A stretch of 64,000 nucleotides of DNA. It comes from DASYTH01 sp035762905. Its GTDB lineage: Bacteria; Actinomycetota; Actinomycetes; Mycobacteriales; Pseudonocardiaceae. The position numbers and the translations under genes were made by a program. The stretch spans positions 142,710-206,709 of the forward strand of contig NZ_DASUCC010000070.1 of the NCBI RefSeq assembly GCF_035762905.1. Reading direction: 5' to 3'. The notes below the pieces were generated by a model. That model saw only the letters and a list, made by a program, of their open reading frames with translations. It did not search any database and had not been told where the DNA came from. Every line of letters begins with the position of its first letter. The stretch's first letter is position 1. Of this stretch, positions 17,181 to 25,219 are shown piece after piece.

Positions 17181-17672
17181 ATGACCGCGATCGACGAGCT
17201 GCTGAAGCGGCACACCAGGGCGGCCGACCGAGGCGCCCCGCAGGTGCCGACGCCGGTGCCCGCCCTGGGGCTGGCGGTGCTGACCTGCATGGACGCCCGG
17301 ATCAAGGTGTTCGACGTGTTCGGCCTGCGGCACGGCGAGGCGCACATCCTGCGCAACGCCGGCGGCATCGCCACCGACGACGCGATCCGGTCGCTGGCGG
17401 TCAGCCAGCGCAAGCTGGGCACCCGCGAGGTCATCGTGATGCAGCACACCTCGTGCGGCCTGTCGATGATCACCGAGGACGAGTTCAAGGACGAGCTGGA
17501 ACGGGACACCGGCCTGCGCCCGCCGTGGTCGATCGAGGCGTTCCGCGAGGTCAAGGACAGCGTGCGGCAGTCGGTGCTGCGGGTGCGCCGCAGTCCGTTC
17601 CTGCCGCACCGCGACCTGGTCCGCGGGTTCGTCTACGACGTGGGCACCGGCGGGCTGACCGAGGTGCTCTGA
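17181..17672 (+). CDS. Beta-class carbonic anhydrase
   Basis: The 163-residue enzyme interconverts CO2 and bicarbonate. Zinc ligands are C36, H89 and C92, and the catalytic dyad D38/R40 lies in CMDAR. Length and sequence closely match M. tuberculosis Rv1284. ATG at 17181 has a strong GGAGGTG ribosome binding site 5-10 bp upstream, and a longer reading to 17103 would run into the repeat region. The 3' end overlaps the convergent SnoaL gene by 40 bp. Confidence 0.94.
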   Translation: MTAIDELLKRHTRAADRGAPQVPTPVPALGLAVLTCMDARIKVFDVFGLRHGEAHILRNAGGIATDDAIRSLAVSQRKLGTREVIVMQHTSCGLSMITEDEFKDELERDTGLRPPWSIEAFREVKDSVRQSVLRVRRSPFLPHRDLVRGFVYDVGTGGLTEVL

Positions 17673-18430
17673 GCCACCGCCGCGAGGATGTCGAACCAGG
17701 TGTCCTTGGCGCTGATCAGGCCGTCCGCGTCCAGGCTGACCAGGTCGATCCCGGTGAACGTGAGCGTCCGACCGGTCGGCTCGATGGTCACCGGACCGAG
17801 CCGTAGCGGCCGGGCCAGCTCGCCGCGCACGGTGCTCTCCCACACGTAGTAGTCCGCGCCGCACCGGATCCGGTTCAGCTCGAAGGACAGCTCCCGCCAG
17901 TTGCCGAGCGCGGCGGTGAAGGCCCCGTGCATGGCCGCCCGGCCGGTGATCTCCGGCCCGCCGCCGATGTGCAGCCGGTACGAGCCGTTCGGCGCGTGCC
18001 GGGCGACGATCGCCTCGACGTCTCCGGCGTTCCAGGCGGCGTCGTACTCCCGCGCCAGCCGCTCGACCGGCAGCGGCGGCGGGGTCATCGCGGCGATCAT
18101 CGGTGCCGGGTCGAAGTAGGCGAACCCCTCGGTGGCCCGCCCGTCCCGCAGGGTGAACCGGTCCGCGCCGCGGATCTCCACGCCGCCGCCGGTCATCACC
18201 CATTCGATCAGCACGCCGTCGGCCGTCTCGCCCCAGCCGGTCGGGGTGAGGGTGTGGTCGGGCATGGCGCGCAGCAGGTTCGCCATGTACCCGGGCAACG
18301 CGGAGCGCGGCACCGTGCCGAGCGGGTTGCGCAGCTCGCACCCCTCGTGCAGCAGCTCCGGCCATCCCGCGCCGTCGTGCTCAGCCCAGATGCGGGTCCA
18401 GTGCTCGACGAACTCCTTGGCCTCAGCCAT
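17633..18430 (-). CDS. Tandem SnoaL-like / NTF2-fold protein
   Basis: The 265-residue protein contains two NTF2-like (SnoaL-type) domains in tandem, roughly residues 1-120 and 125-250. Each starts with a Trp-containing helix (HWTRIWAEHD and YDAAWNAGDV). Such cone-shaped domains often act as cyclases, isomerases or small-molecule binders. A fused pair may form an internal dimer. A GAGGAGGAG ribosome binding site precedes ATG at 18430. It is divergent from an HxlR regulator, which is likely to control it. Substrate unknown. Confidence 0.82.
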   Translation of the reverse strand: MAEAKEFVEHWTRIWAEHDGAGWPELLHEGCELRNPLGTVPRSALPGYMANLLRAMPDHTLTPTGWGETADGVLIEWVMTGGGVEIRGADRFTLRDGRATEGFAYFDPAPMIAAMTPPPLPVERLAREYDAAWNAGDVEAIVARHAPNGSYRLHIGGGPEITGRAAMHGAFTAALGNWRELSFELNRIRCGADYYVWESTVRGELARPLRLGPVTIEPTGRTLTFTGIDLVSLDADGLISAKDTWFDILAAVAQSTSVSPPVPTS

Positions 18431-18443
18431 CTCTCCTCCTCAG

Positions 18444-18493
18444 TGAACTTCAAAAATAAGAAGTGTTCACACACTAATCATGAACTTCAAAAA
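18444..18493. promoter_or_regulatory. Operator region between the SnoaL gene and the HxlR regulator
   Basis: The 93-bp divergent gap is unusually AT-rich. It has two exact copies of TGAACTTCAAAAA at 18444-18456 and 18481-18493, 37 bp apart. There is also an imperfect inverted repeat GTGAACTTC...GAAGTGTTCAC at 18443-18470. This fits a binding site for the adjacent HxlR protein that would control both genes. The repeats are seen; the regulator is inferred. Confidence 0.6.
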
Positions 18494-18510
18494 GCGGAAG
18501 GGCCAGGCGC

Positions 18511-18516
18511 TAAAAT
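18511..18516 (+). promoter_or_regulatory. -10 element implying leaderless hxlR mRNA
   Basis: TAAAAT matches TATAAT at five of six positions. It ends 7 bp before the GTG start codon at 18524, so transcription would begin at or next to the start codon. No ribosome binding site is present, which fits leaderless translation, common in actinobacteria. Confidence 0.5.
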
Positions 18517-18523
18517 CGGCAGC

Positions 18524-19177
18524 GTGACCCGCCGCGGCTACCACCAGTACTGCGCCACCGCGCGCACCCTCGACCTGGTCGGCGAGCGCTGGACCCTGCT
18601 CATCGTCCGGGAGCTGCTGACCGGTCCGAAGCGGTTCAAGGACCTCGGCGACAGCCTGGCCGGGATCGGCACCGGCCTACTCGCCGAGCGGCTCAAACAC
18701 CTTGAGGCGGCAGGAATCCTGCGGCGTGCCATGCTGCCGCCGCCGGCCGCGACCCCGGTCTACGAGCTGACCCCGGCCGGTCAGGATCTTGAGCCCGCGG
18801 TGCTGGCACTGGCCCGCTGGGGGCTGCGGCACGCTATGGGACCGCGCGCCGAGCGGGACGGCTTCCGGCCGGGCTGGGCGGTGCTCGGCATGCAGGCCGC
18901 GTTCGATCCGGTGGCCGCGGAGGGAGTCGTTGCCGTGTACGAGTTCCGGGTCGGCGACGCGGTGTTCCATGCCCGGGTGGACGGCGGCCGGGTGTCCAGC
19001 AGGATGGGCCCGGCCGACCGGCCGGACGCGGTGATCGAGGCGGACGAGGAGACTTTCGCCGACCTGGCGCACGGCCGGCAGCGGCTGCGCGAGGCGGTCC
19101 GGGCCGGCCGGGCCCGCGCCACCGGGGACCGCGCCGCGCTGACCCGGCTGCGATCGCTGTTCCCGCCGCCGGTCTGA
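18524..19177 (+). CDS. HxlR-type winged-helix transcriptional regulator
   Basis: The 217-residue protein has an N-terminal HxlR winged helix with the hallmark CxxARTLDLVGERWTLLIVRELL segment and a following RFKDLGDSLAGIGTGLLAERL recognition region. A C-terminal SCP2/sterol-carrier-like part of about 100 residues may bind a ligand. The cysteine at residue 9 could make it redox-responsive, as in some HxlR proteins. GTG at 18524 directly follows a -10 element. It probably autoregulates and controls the divergent SnoaL gene. Confidence 0.88.
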   Translation: MTRRGYHQYCATARTLDLVGERWTLLIVRELLTGPKRFKDLGDSLAGIGTGLLAERLKHLEAAGILRRAMLPPPAATPVYELTPAGQDLEPAVLALARWGLRHAMGPRAERDGFRPGWAVLGMQAAFDPVAAEGVVAVYEFRVGDAVFHARVDGGRVSSRMGPADRPDAVIEADEETFADLAHGRQRLREAVRAGRARATGDRAALTRLRSLFPPPV

Positions 19178-19192
19178 GACAATTCCCCGGCG

Positions 19193-20080
19193 ATGAACCT
19201 GCCCACCGACACCCTGGTCGACTGGTACGCCGCGCACGCCCGCGATCTGCCGTGGCGGGCGCCCGGAACGACCGCGTGGGGGGTGCTGGTCAGCGAGATC
19301 ATGCTGCAGCAGACGCCGGTGGCCCGGGTGGAACCGGCCTGGCTGGACTGGCTGGCGCGCTGGCCGCGGCCGTCCGACCTGGCCGCCGCCTCGCCGGCGG
19401 ATGTGTTGCGCGCCTGGGGAAAGCTCGGCTACCCGCGCCGGGCACTGCGGCTGCGCGAGGCCGCGGCCGTGATCGCCGAGCGGCACGGCGACGTCGTTCC
19501 GTCCGATGTGGACACGCTGCTGGCGCTGCCCGGCATCGGGGCCTACACCGCCCGGGCGGTGGCGGCGTTCGGCTACGGCCGGCGCTGCCCGGTGGTGGAC
19601 ACCAACGTCCGGCGGGTAGTGGCCCGCGCGGTGCACGGCGCCGGGGACGCCGGGCCGGCGTCGACCACGCGAGATCTGGCCGATGTGGACGCCCTGCTGC
19701 CGGCCGACGAGCCGGCCGCGGCGCGGCTGTCCATCGCGCTGATGGAACTGGGCGCGCTGGTGTGCACCGCGCGCACGCCGCGCTGCGCGGTCTGCCCGGT
19801 GCGGGCGGACTGCGCCTGGCAGCGGGCCGGGCGACCGACATACACCGGGCCGGTCAAGGCGGTGCAGCGCTACGCCGGCACGGACCGGCAGGTGCGCGGG
19901 CGGCTGCTGGACGTGCTGCGGGACACGCCGGAGCCGGTGGTCCGGGCGCGGCTGGACGCCGCCTGGCCGGACGCCGCCCAGCGCGACCGCTGCCTGGACT
20001 CGCTGCTGGTGGACGGCCTGGTGGAGCAGACCCCGGACGGCCGGTTCGCGTTACCCGGCGATCGAAACTCGGCAACATGA
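19193..20080 (+). CDS. mutY: A/G-specific adenine glycosylase MutY
   Basis: MutY removes adenine mispaired with 8-oxoguanine. The 295-residue protein has the catalytic Glu in SEIMLQQTPV, the helix-hairpin-helix LPGIGAYTARAV with the catalytic Asp downstream in VVDTNVRR, and the [4Fe-4S] cysteine pattern C-x6-C-x2-C-x5-C. The C-terminal Nudix-like 8-oxoG recognition domain is short. It starts 15 bp after the HxlR gene. Proximity to carbonic anhydrase and mhuD parallels M. tuberculosis. Confidence 0.95.
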   Translation: MNLPTDTLVDWYAAHARDLPWRAPGTTAWGVLVSEIMLQQTPVARVEPAWLDWLARWPRPSDLAAASPADVLRAWGKLGYPRRALRLREAAAVIAERHGDVVPSDVDTLLALPGIGAYTARAVAAFGYGRRCPVVDTNVRRVVARAVHGAGDAGPASTTRDLADVDALLPADEPAAARLSIALMELGALVCTARTPRCAVCPVRADCAWQRAGRPTYTGPVKAVQRYAGTDRQVRGRLLDVLRDTPEPVVRARLDAAWPDAAQRDRCLDSLLVDGLVEQTPDGRFALPGDRNSAT

Positions 20081-20103
20081 TCCCCACTTAGTAGGGGAAT
20101 AAC

Positions 20104-20133
20104 TTGTCAATCTGGTGTTGAGGTGGCTACTGT
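20104..20133 (+). promoter_or_regulatory. Candidate promoter of the amidase gene
   Basis: TTGTCA at 20104-20109 and TACTGT at 20128-20133 are separated by 18 bp and lie about 40 bp before the amidase ATG. A small TCCCC...GGGGA inverted repeat at 20081-20098 just upstream may terminate mutY transcription. This is a prediction from hexamer similarity and spacing. Confidence 0.45.
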
Positions 20134-20172
20134 CGGCGACGACACTGGGCCCCCTGCACCCGGGAGATCACG

Positions 20173-21204
20173 ATGTCCATCAACCGCCGTGCCCTGCTCC
20201 GCACCGGCCTGACCGTGGGCGCACTCGGCGCCACCGCCGGTCTCGCCCGACCCGCCCTGGCCGCCCCGGCCGTGGGCGAACCGCAGATCTACGACACCAG
20301 GAACTGGGGCGCGCGCCCGCCCAACGGCACCATCCAGGTGCTCAACCAGCGCCCGACGTTCATCGTCGTGCACCACACCGCCGGTGCCAACAGCACCGAC
20401 CTCTCCCTCGAGCACGCCTTCGCCATCTCCCGCGGCATCCAGAACTTCCACATGGACAGCCGCGGCTGGATCGACTCTGGCCAGCAGCTGACCAACAGCC
20501 GGGGCGGGTTCGTCACCGAGGGCCGGCACCGCAGCCTCGAGGTGCTCACCGCCCGCAACCGGCACGTGATGGGCGCGCACGTGGCGAACAACAACAGCAC
20601 CTGCATCGGCATCGAGAACGAGGGCCTCTACATGGAGGTCAACGTCACCACCCGGCTGTGGGCCTCGCTCGTCCATCTGGTCGCCTACATCGCCCAGCAG
20701 TACGCGATCCCCACCTCACGGATCATGGGACACCGCGACTTCAACGCCACCCTGTGCCCCGGCGACGTGCTCTACCGGCGGCTGCCGGAGCTGCGCACCG
20801 CGGTCGGCCGGCTGCTCGGCGCGCCGGTGTCCGATCCGGACACCTGGCCGCTGCTGCGTCCCGGCGACACCGGAGCCAAGGTGCTCGCCGCACAACACCT
20901 GTTGCGGGCAAGGGGAATCACCGAGGTACCGCTGGACGGTGTCTACGGGCCGGCCATGTTCGCCGCCGTGCAGCGGTTCGGCGTGCGGGACGCGATCCCG
21001 TACGAGCCGTGCTACGGCTGCCGGCACGACGACGAAAGCGGCCTGCTCGGTGCCTCCGGCTGGCCGCTGCTGGTCCGCCCGGTACAGGTGGACGAGCCGG
21101 ACGACGTCGGCAAGGCCGCGCGCATCCTGCTGGACGCCGCCGGCCGGCGGGCCGGCACCGACACCCTCATCGACACCCCCACCTGGCGGTCGTTGCTGCG
21201 CTGA
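20173..21204 (+). CDS. Tat-exported N-acetylmuramoyl-L-alanine amidase
   Basis: The 343-residue enzyme cleaves the amide bond between muramic acid and the stem peptide in the cell wall. A twin-arginine signal (NRRALLRTG then a hydrophobic stretch and ARPALA) covers residues 1-31. The amidase_2/PGRP domain follows, with zinc ligands in FIVVHHTAG, GHRDF and LCPGD. A C-terminal peptidoglycan-binding-like helical domain (LRPGDTGAKVLAAQHLLRA) starts near residue 233. Export through Tat suggests folding or metal loading before secretion. Confidence 0.92.
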   Translation: MSINRRALLRTGLTVGALGATAGLARPALAAPAVGEPQIYDTRNWGARPPNGTIQVLNQRPTFIVVHHTAGANSTDLSLEHAFAISRGIQNFHMDSRGWIDSGQQLTNSRGGFVTEGRHRSLEVLTARNRHVMGAHVANNNSTCIGIENEGLYMEVNVTTRLWASLVHLVAYIAQQYAIPTSRIMGHRDFNATLCPGDVLYRRLPELRTAVGRLLGAPVSDPDTWPLLRPGDTGAKVLAAQHLLRARGITEVPLDGVYGPAMFAAVQRFGVRDAIPYEPCYGCRHDDESGLLGASGWPLLVRPVQVDEPDDVGKAARILLDAAGRRAGTDTLIDTPTWRSLLR

Positions 21205-21225
21205 GCGCATGACACGCTGCGCGGC

Positions 21226-21753
21226 ATGGCGCAGGCGCTGGAGTTCCGGTTCGACGACGAGGCCGACCGTGCGGTGCGGGAGCTGTGGCACCGGCTGGAC
21301 CGGGCCGGGGTGGACAGCCTGGCCACCCGCACGCACGGCCGGCACCGCCCGCACGTCACCTTCGCGCTGGCCGGTGGGATCCCGCCGGCCACCCGCGAGG
21401 CGTTACGCACCGACCTCGCCCGGCTGGCCATCCCCCGCCTGTGGCTGTCCACCCTCGGCGCGTTCGCGTCGGTGGAGAACGTGCTGATGCTCGCCGCCGT
21501 GGTGGACACCGAACTGCTCGCCGTGCACTCCGCCGTGCACGACGTGCTGGCCGGCCGGGTCAAGGCGCCGTCGGCGTACTACCTGCCCGGCTCCTGGGTG
21601 CCGCACTGCACCCTGGCCCAGGGCATCCCGCCGGACCGCACCGCCGCCGGCTTCGCCGCGCTGAACCCGGTCGACCCGATCCGGGCCACCGTCGTCGAGG
21701 TCGCCGTCGTCGACACCCACACCGGCGCCGGAGAAATACTGCTCGCCCGTTAG
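21226..21753 (+). CDS. 2H phosphoesterase superfamily protein (2'-5' RNA ligase-like)
   Basis: The 175-residue protein has both histidine motifs of the 2H superfamily: HVT at residues 43-45 and HCT at 127-129. Members hydrolyse 2'-5' or cyclic phosphodiesters in RNA or nucleotides. Which substrate applies here is unknown. It starts 21 bp after the amidase gene and converges on the alpha/beta hydrolase with a 4-bp overlap. Confidence 0.85.
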   Translation: MAQALEFRFDDEADRAVRELWHRLDRAGVDSLATRTHGRHRPHVTFALAGGIPPATREALRTDLARLAIPRLWLSTLGAFASVENVLMLAAVVDTELLAVHSAVHDVLAGRVKAPSAYYLPGSWVPHCTLAQGIPPDRTAAGFAALNPVDPIRATVVEVAVVDTHTGAGEILLAR

Positions 21754-22520
21754 CGGCCGAGGACGTCGGACAGGAACGCCTCGACCGCACCGCGATAGGC
21801 CTCCGGGCTGGTCGCGTGGATCACGTGGCCGGACCCGGGCACGATCAGGTGCCGGGCCGGACCGGCGGTGCGGGCGGCCAGGTCGGCCTGCTGCCCGGCC
21901 GGCATCGGGCTGTCCGCCGCCTCCAGCACCAGCACCGGGCAACGCACCGCCTCGACCAGCGCCCAGTACTCCCGCTCGCCCCACTCCGCGGCGATCCGGT
22001 ACAGCTCGTCCAACTCGGCGATCAGGTGATAGCCGTCGGCGCGTTCCTCGACGCACTCGGTGAAGTAGTCCCCGAGCGGGGCGAAGTACTCGCGGACGTG
22101 CGCCAGCGCGGCGAACGGAACCGGCCAGGACTCGAAATACGCCCGCCAGTCGTCGACCGTCCGGCCGCGCTGGTCGGGTGCCATGTCCTCGATCACCACG
22201 GCGCGTACCAGGTCGGGATGGGTGGCGGCGAGCGCCCAGGCGTGCAGGCCGCCCATCGAGTGGCCGATGACCACCGCGGGGGCCAGGCCGTACCCGCGGA
22301 TCAGCTCCGCCGCGTCGGCCACGAAGTCCTCGGTGCGCACCGCCTCGCCCCGGTGCGGGCTGCGGCCGTGCCCGCGCGCGTCCAGCCCGATCACCCGGCC
22401 GTATCCGGTCAGCCAGCGGGACACCGGCCACCAGGTCGTCGCCCGGCCCATCAGCCCGTGCAGCAGCAGGATGCCCGGTCCGGTGCCGCCGAACTCGACC
22501 ACTCCCGGGGTCGCCACCAC
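21750..22520 (-). CDS. Alpha/beta hydrolase
   Basis: The 256-residue enzyme has the oxyanion-hole segment LLHGLMG, the nucleophile elbow GHSMGG, an acid residue after VLVLEA, and the catalytic His in GSGHVIH. This is a broad family, so esterase, lactonase or C-C hydrolase activity are all possible. GTG at 22520 was chosen because GGAGGT lies 7 bp upstream. An ATG at 22574 would add 18 residues lacking family similarity and crowd the divergent peptidase promoter. Confidence 0.87.
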   Translation of the reverse strand: MVATPGVVEFGGTGPGILLLHGLMGRATTWWPVSRWLTGYGRVIGLDARGHGRSPHRGEAVRTEDFVADAAELIRGYGLAPAVVIGHSMGGLHAWALAATHPDLVRAVVIEDMAPDQRGRTVDDWRAYFESWPVPFAALAHVREYFAPLGDYFTECVEERADGYHLIAELDELYRIAAEWGEREYWALVEAVRCPVLVLEAADSPMPAGQQADLAARTAGPARHLIVPGSGHVIHATSPEAYRGAVEAFLSDVLGR

Positions 22521-22601
22521 GCGAAACCTCCAACCCAACTCGCGCAATACTCCAAACCGGTCATGATGTCGCACAAGACCACCGACTCGGGGAGCCCAAC
22601 C

Positions 22602-24053
22602 ATGTCACTGGCAACCGCGATCCGGCTCGCCGGCGCGCTGTCCGCCGCCCTCGCGGTGGCCGCGTGCAGCGGCACTGCCCCGAGCCAGCCCGACCCGCCG
22701 AGCAGCAGCACGCCGGCGCCCCCGGTCACCGGGACCGTCACCGCGGACGGCGCCGGCGACCCGTACTACCCCACCGACGGCAACGGCGGCTACGACGTCA
22801 CCGACTACCACGTGTCGATCAGCTATGACCCGCCGGCCAGGAAGCTGGACGGGGACACGGTGATCACCGCGAAGGCCGGCACCGACATCGCCCGGTTCAA
22901 CCTCGACCTGCACGGGCTCGAGGTCAGCGCCATCGAGGTGAACGACAAGCCGGCCACGTTCGAGCGGCAGGGCGAGCACGAGCTGGTGATCACTCCGGCC
23001 GAGCCGGTCGCCAACGGCTCGACGTTCCGCACCCGGGTCCGCTACGGCGGCGTGCCCAAGACGATGGAGGAATCGAACCTGGGCACCAACGGCTGGCAGA
23101 TCGCCCGCTCCGGCGGCGCGTTCGCGGCCGGCGAGCCGCACTCGGCGACCAGCTGGTACCCGGCCAACGACACCCCGAGGGACAAGGCCACCTTCAAGCT
23201 CACCGCGCGGGTGCCCACCGGCTGGAGCGTGATCTCCAACGGGCGCGAGGAACCGTCCACAAGCGACGGTGGCTGGACCACCTACACCTGGGTGGAGCCG
23301 ACCAGGATCGCCACCTATCTGACCACGGTCGGCATCGACAAGTGGACCTTCGATCGGTCCACCCTGCCCGACGGGCTGCCGGTGGTCAGCGCGTACGCCC
23401 CGGGCGCGGAGGAGAAGAAGTCGGTCGAGCGGCGGCTGCCCGAGGTGCTCGCGTTCCTGAGCGAGAAGTTCGGGCCCTACCCGCAGAGCGCGGCCGGCGG
23501 CATCTACCTCAACGAGAACATCGGGTTCTCGCTGGAGACCCAGGGCCGGCCGATCTACGCGAAGTGGGCCGATCTGCCCGTCCTGGTGCACGAGAACGCG
23601 CACCAGTGGTTCGGCGACTCGGTCAGCGTGCAGAACTGGGCGGACATCTGCCTGAACGAGTGCTTCGCGAGCTACGCGCAGTGGTTGTGGGAAGAGGCCA
23701 AGGACGACAAGGACCTCGACGCCGAGTACCGCCGGGAGGTGGCCCGGGCCTCCGACCGGTTCTGGAACCGCAAGCTCTACGACATGGGCCCGGGCAACGA
23801 GTTCACCGCCGTCTACGACAAGGGCACACTGGCCCTGCACGCGCTGCGCCGGCAGATCGGCGACGAGGCGTTCAACCGGGTGCTGCGCGAATGGCCGGCC
23901 AAGCACCGGGACGGCAACGCCTCGTGGCCGGAGTTCGAGGAGTTCACCCAGCAGGTGGCCGGGCAGGACCTGCGGGAGTTCTTCGCCGCCTGGTTCCGCA
24001 ACGAGGGCAAGCCCGCGGACCAGTACCTCTACCCGGGGAACCTGCGCCGGTAG
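22602..24053 (+). CDS. M1-family metallopeptidase lipoprotein
   Basis: The 483-residue protein is a secreted lipoprotein with lipobox VAAC (Cys near residue 22) and a Pro/Ser-rich linker. The aminopeptidase N-like domain follows: zinc site HENAH in HENAHQWFGD and the third ligand Glu in NECFASY, 18 residues later. The usual GAMEN exopeptidase loop is represented by a divergent NENIGFSLE segment. It is shorter than PepN, having no C-terminal ERAP domain, as in other small secreted actinobacterial M1 proteins. ATG at 22602. Confidence 0.92.
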   Translation: MSLATAIRLAGALSAALAVAACSGTAPSQPDPPSSSTPAPPVTGTVTADGAGDPYYPTDGNGGYDVTDYHVSISYDPPARKLDGDTVITAKAGTDIARFNLDLHGLEVSAIEVNDKPATFERQGEHELVITPAEPVANGSTFRTRVRYGGVPKTMEESNLGTNGWQIARSGGAFAAGEPHSATSWYPANDTPRDKATFKLTARVPTGWSVISNGREEPSTSDGGWTTYTWVEPTRIATYLTTVGIDKWTFDRSTLPDGLPVVSAYAPGAEEKKSVERRLPEVLAFLSEKFGPYPQSAAGGIYLNENIGFSLETQGRPIYAKWADLPVLVHENAHQWFGDSVSVQNWADICLNECFASYAQWLWEEAKDDKDLDAEYRREVARASDRFWNRKLYDMGPGNEFTAVYDKGTLALHALRRQIGDEAFNRVLREWPAKHRDGNASWPEFEEFTQQVAGQDLREFFAAWFRNEGKPADQYLYPGNLRR

Positions 24054-24077
24054 CGTCGGCTGGCCTACGCTGGGCCC

Positions 24078-24392
24078 ATGGCAGTGGTGAAGATCAATGC
24101 GATCGAGGTGCCGGACGGCTCGGGCCCAGAGCTGGAACGGCGGTTCGCCGCCCGCCTCGGCGCCGTGGATTCCGCGCCCGGGTTCCTCGGCTTCGACCTG
24201 CTCCGCCCGGTGTCCGGCGAGAGCCGCTACTTCGTGGTCACCAAGTGGGAGTCCGACGAGCACTTCCGGGAGTGGATGAGCGGCTCCGGGATGGCCGCGC
24301 ACTCCGGTGAGCGGGCCAAGCCGGTCGGCACCGGGTCGAGCCTGCTCGAGTTCGAGATCGTGCACTCGGCCACGCCCAAACCGGCGGAGTGA
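24078..24392 (+). CDS. mhuD: Heme-degrading monooxygenase MhuD
   Basis: The 104-residue protein belongs to the IsdG/MhuD branch of the antibiotic biosynthesis monooxygenase fold. MhuD cleaves heme to mycobilin and frees iron. The three residues known to be needed in M. tuberculosis Rv3592 are conserved at identical positions: N7, W66 and H75. The N-terminus MAVVKINAIEVP is nearly identical to that of Rv3592. It lies 24 bp after the M1 peptidase and overlaps the sirtuin start by 4 bp. The conserved location near mutY supports orthology. Confidence 0.94.
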   Translation: MAVVKINAIEVPDGSGPELERRFAARLGAVDSAPGFLGFDLLRPVSGESRYFVVTKWESDEHFREWMSGSGMAAHSGERAKPVGTGSSLLEFEIVHSATPKPAE

Positions 24393-25216
24393 CGGCGGAA
24401 CTCGACGCGGCCGCCGCGCTGCTGCGCCGGGCCGAGGCGCTGCTGATCTGCGCCGGCGCCGGCATGGGGGTGGATTCCGGGCTGCCGGACTTCCGTGGCG
24501 ACGAGGGGTTCTGGCACGCCTACCCGCCGTACGCCCGGCTCGGGCTGCGGTTCGTCGAGCTGGCCGACCCGGTGCACTTCGCCGAGGATCCCGAGCTGGC
24601 TTGGGGGTTCTACGGTCATCGCCTGGCGCTGTACCGGAACACCAAGCCGCACAAGGGGTTCGAGGTGCTGCTGCGGTGGGCGGCGGCGGCGCCGGCCGGC
24701 GCCCGGGTGTTCACGTCCAATGTGGACGGACAGTTTCAGGTCGCCGGGTTCCCGGCCGACCACGTGGCCGAGGTGCACGGCTCGATCCACCACCTGCAGT
24801 GCCTTGGCCCGTGCCGGGACGTGACCTGGCCGGCCGACGGGATCGACGTGGCCGTGGACCCGGACACCATGCGCGCGGTCGGGCCGCTGCCGACCTGCCC
24901 GCACTGCGGCGGCCTGGCCCGGCCCAACATCCTGATGTTCGGCGATGCCGGCTGGGTGCCCGATCGTTGCCAGGACCGGCTGGACGAGCTGACCGCCTGG
25001 CGGCGCGGGCTGCGCGGGGTTCACCTTGTCGTGCTGGAGATCGGCGCCGGCACCGCGGTGCCCACCGTGCGCCGGCAGGCCGAGTTGGCCGCCGCCACGA
25101 CCGGCGCGCTGATCCGGATCAACCCGCGCGAGCCCGCCGTCCGGCACGGCCGGGGCGTGGCGATCGCGGCCGGCGCCGCGGCCACCCTGTCCGAACTGGA
25201 TAGTGGGCTCGGCTGA
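24389..25216 (+). CDS. SIR2-family NAD-dependent deacylase
   Basis: The 275-residue protein has the sirtuin motifs: GAGMGVDSGLPDFRG for NAD binding, TSNVDG, the catalytic His in EVHGS, and a four-cysteine zinc site in two pairs (CLGPC and CPHC). It may deacylate proteins such as acyl-CoA synthetases, or act as an NADase. The first zinc pair is spaced x3. GTG at 24389 overlaps the mhuD stop (GTGA), so the two are translationally coupled, an unexplained pairing. Confidence 0.9.
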   Translation: MTAELDAAAALLRRAEALLICAGAGMGVDSGLPDFRGDEGFWHAYPPYARLGLRFVELADPVHFAEDPELAWGFYGHRLALYRNTKPHKGFEVLLRWAAAAPAGARVFTSNVDGQFQVAGFPADHVAEVHGSIHHLQCLGPCRDVTWPADGIDVAVDPDTMRAVGPLPTCPHCGGLARPNILMFGDAGWVPDRCQDRLDELTAWRRGLRGVHLVVLEIGAGTAVPTVRRQAELAAATTGALIRINPREPAVRHGRGVAIAAGAAATLSELDSGLG

Positions 25217-25219
25217 GGT

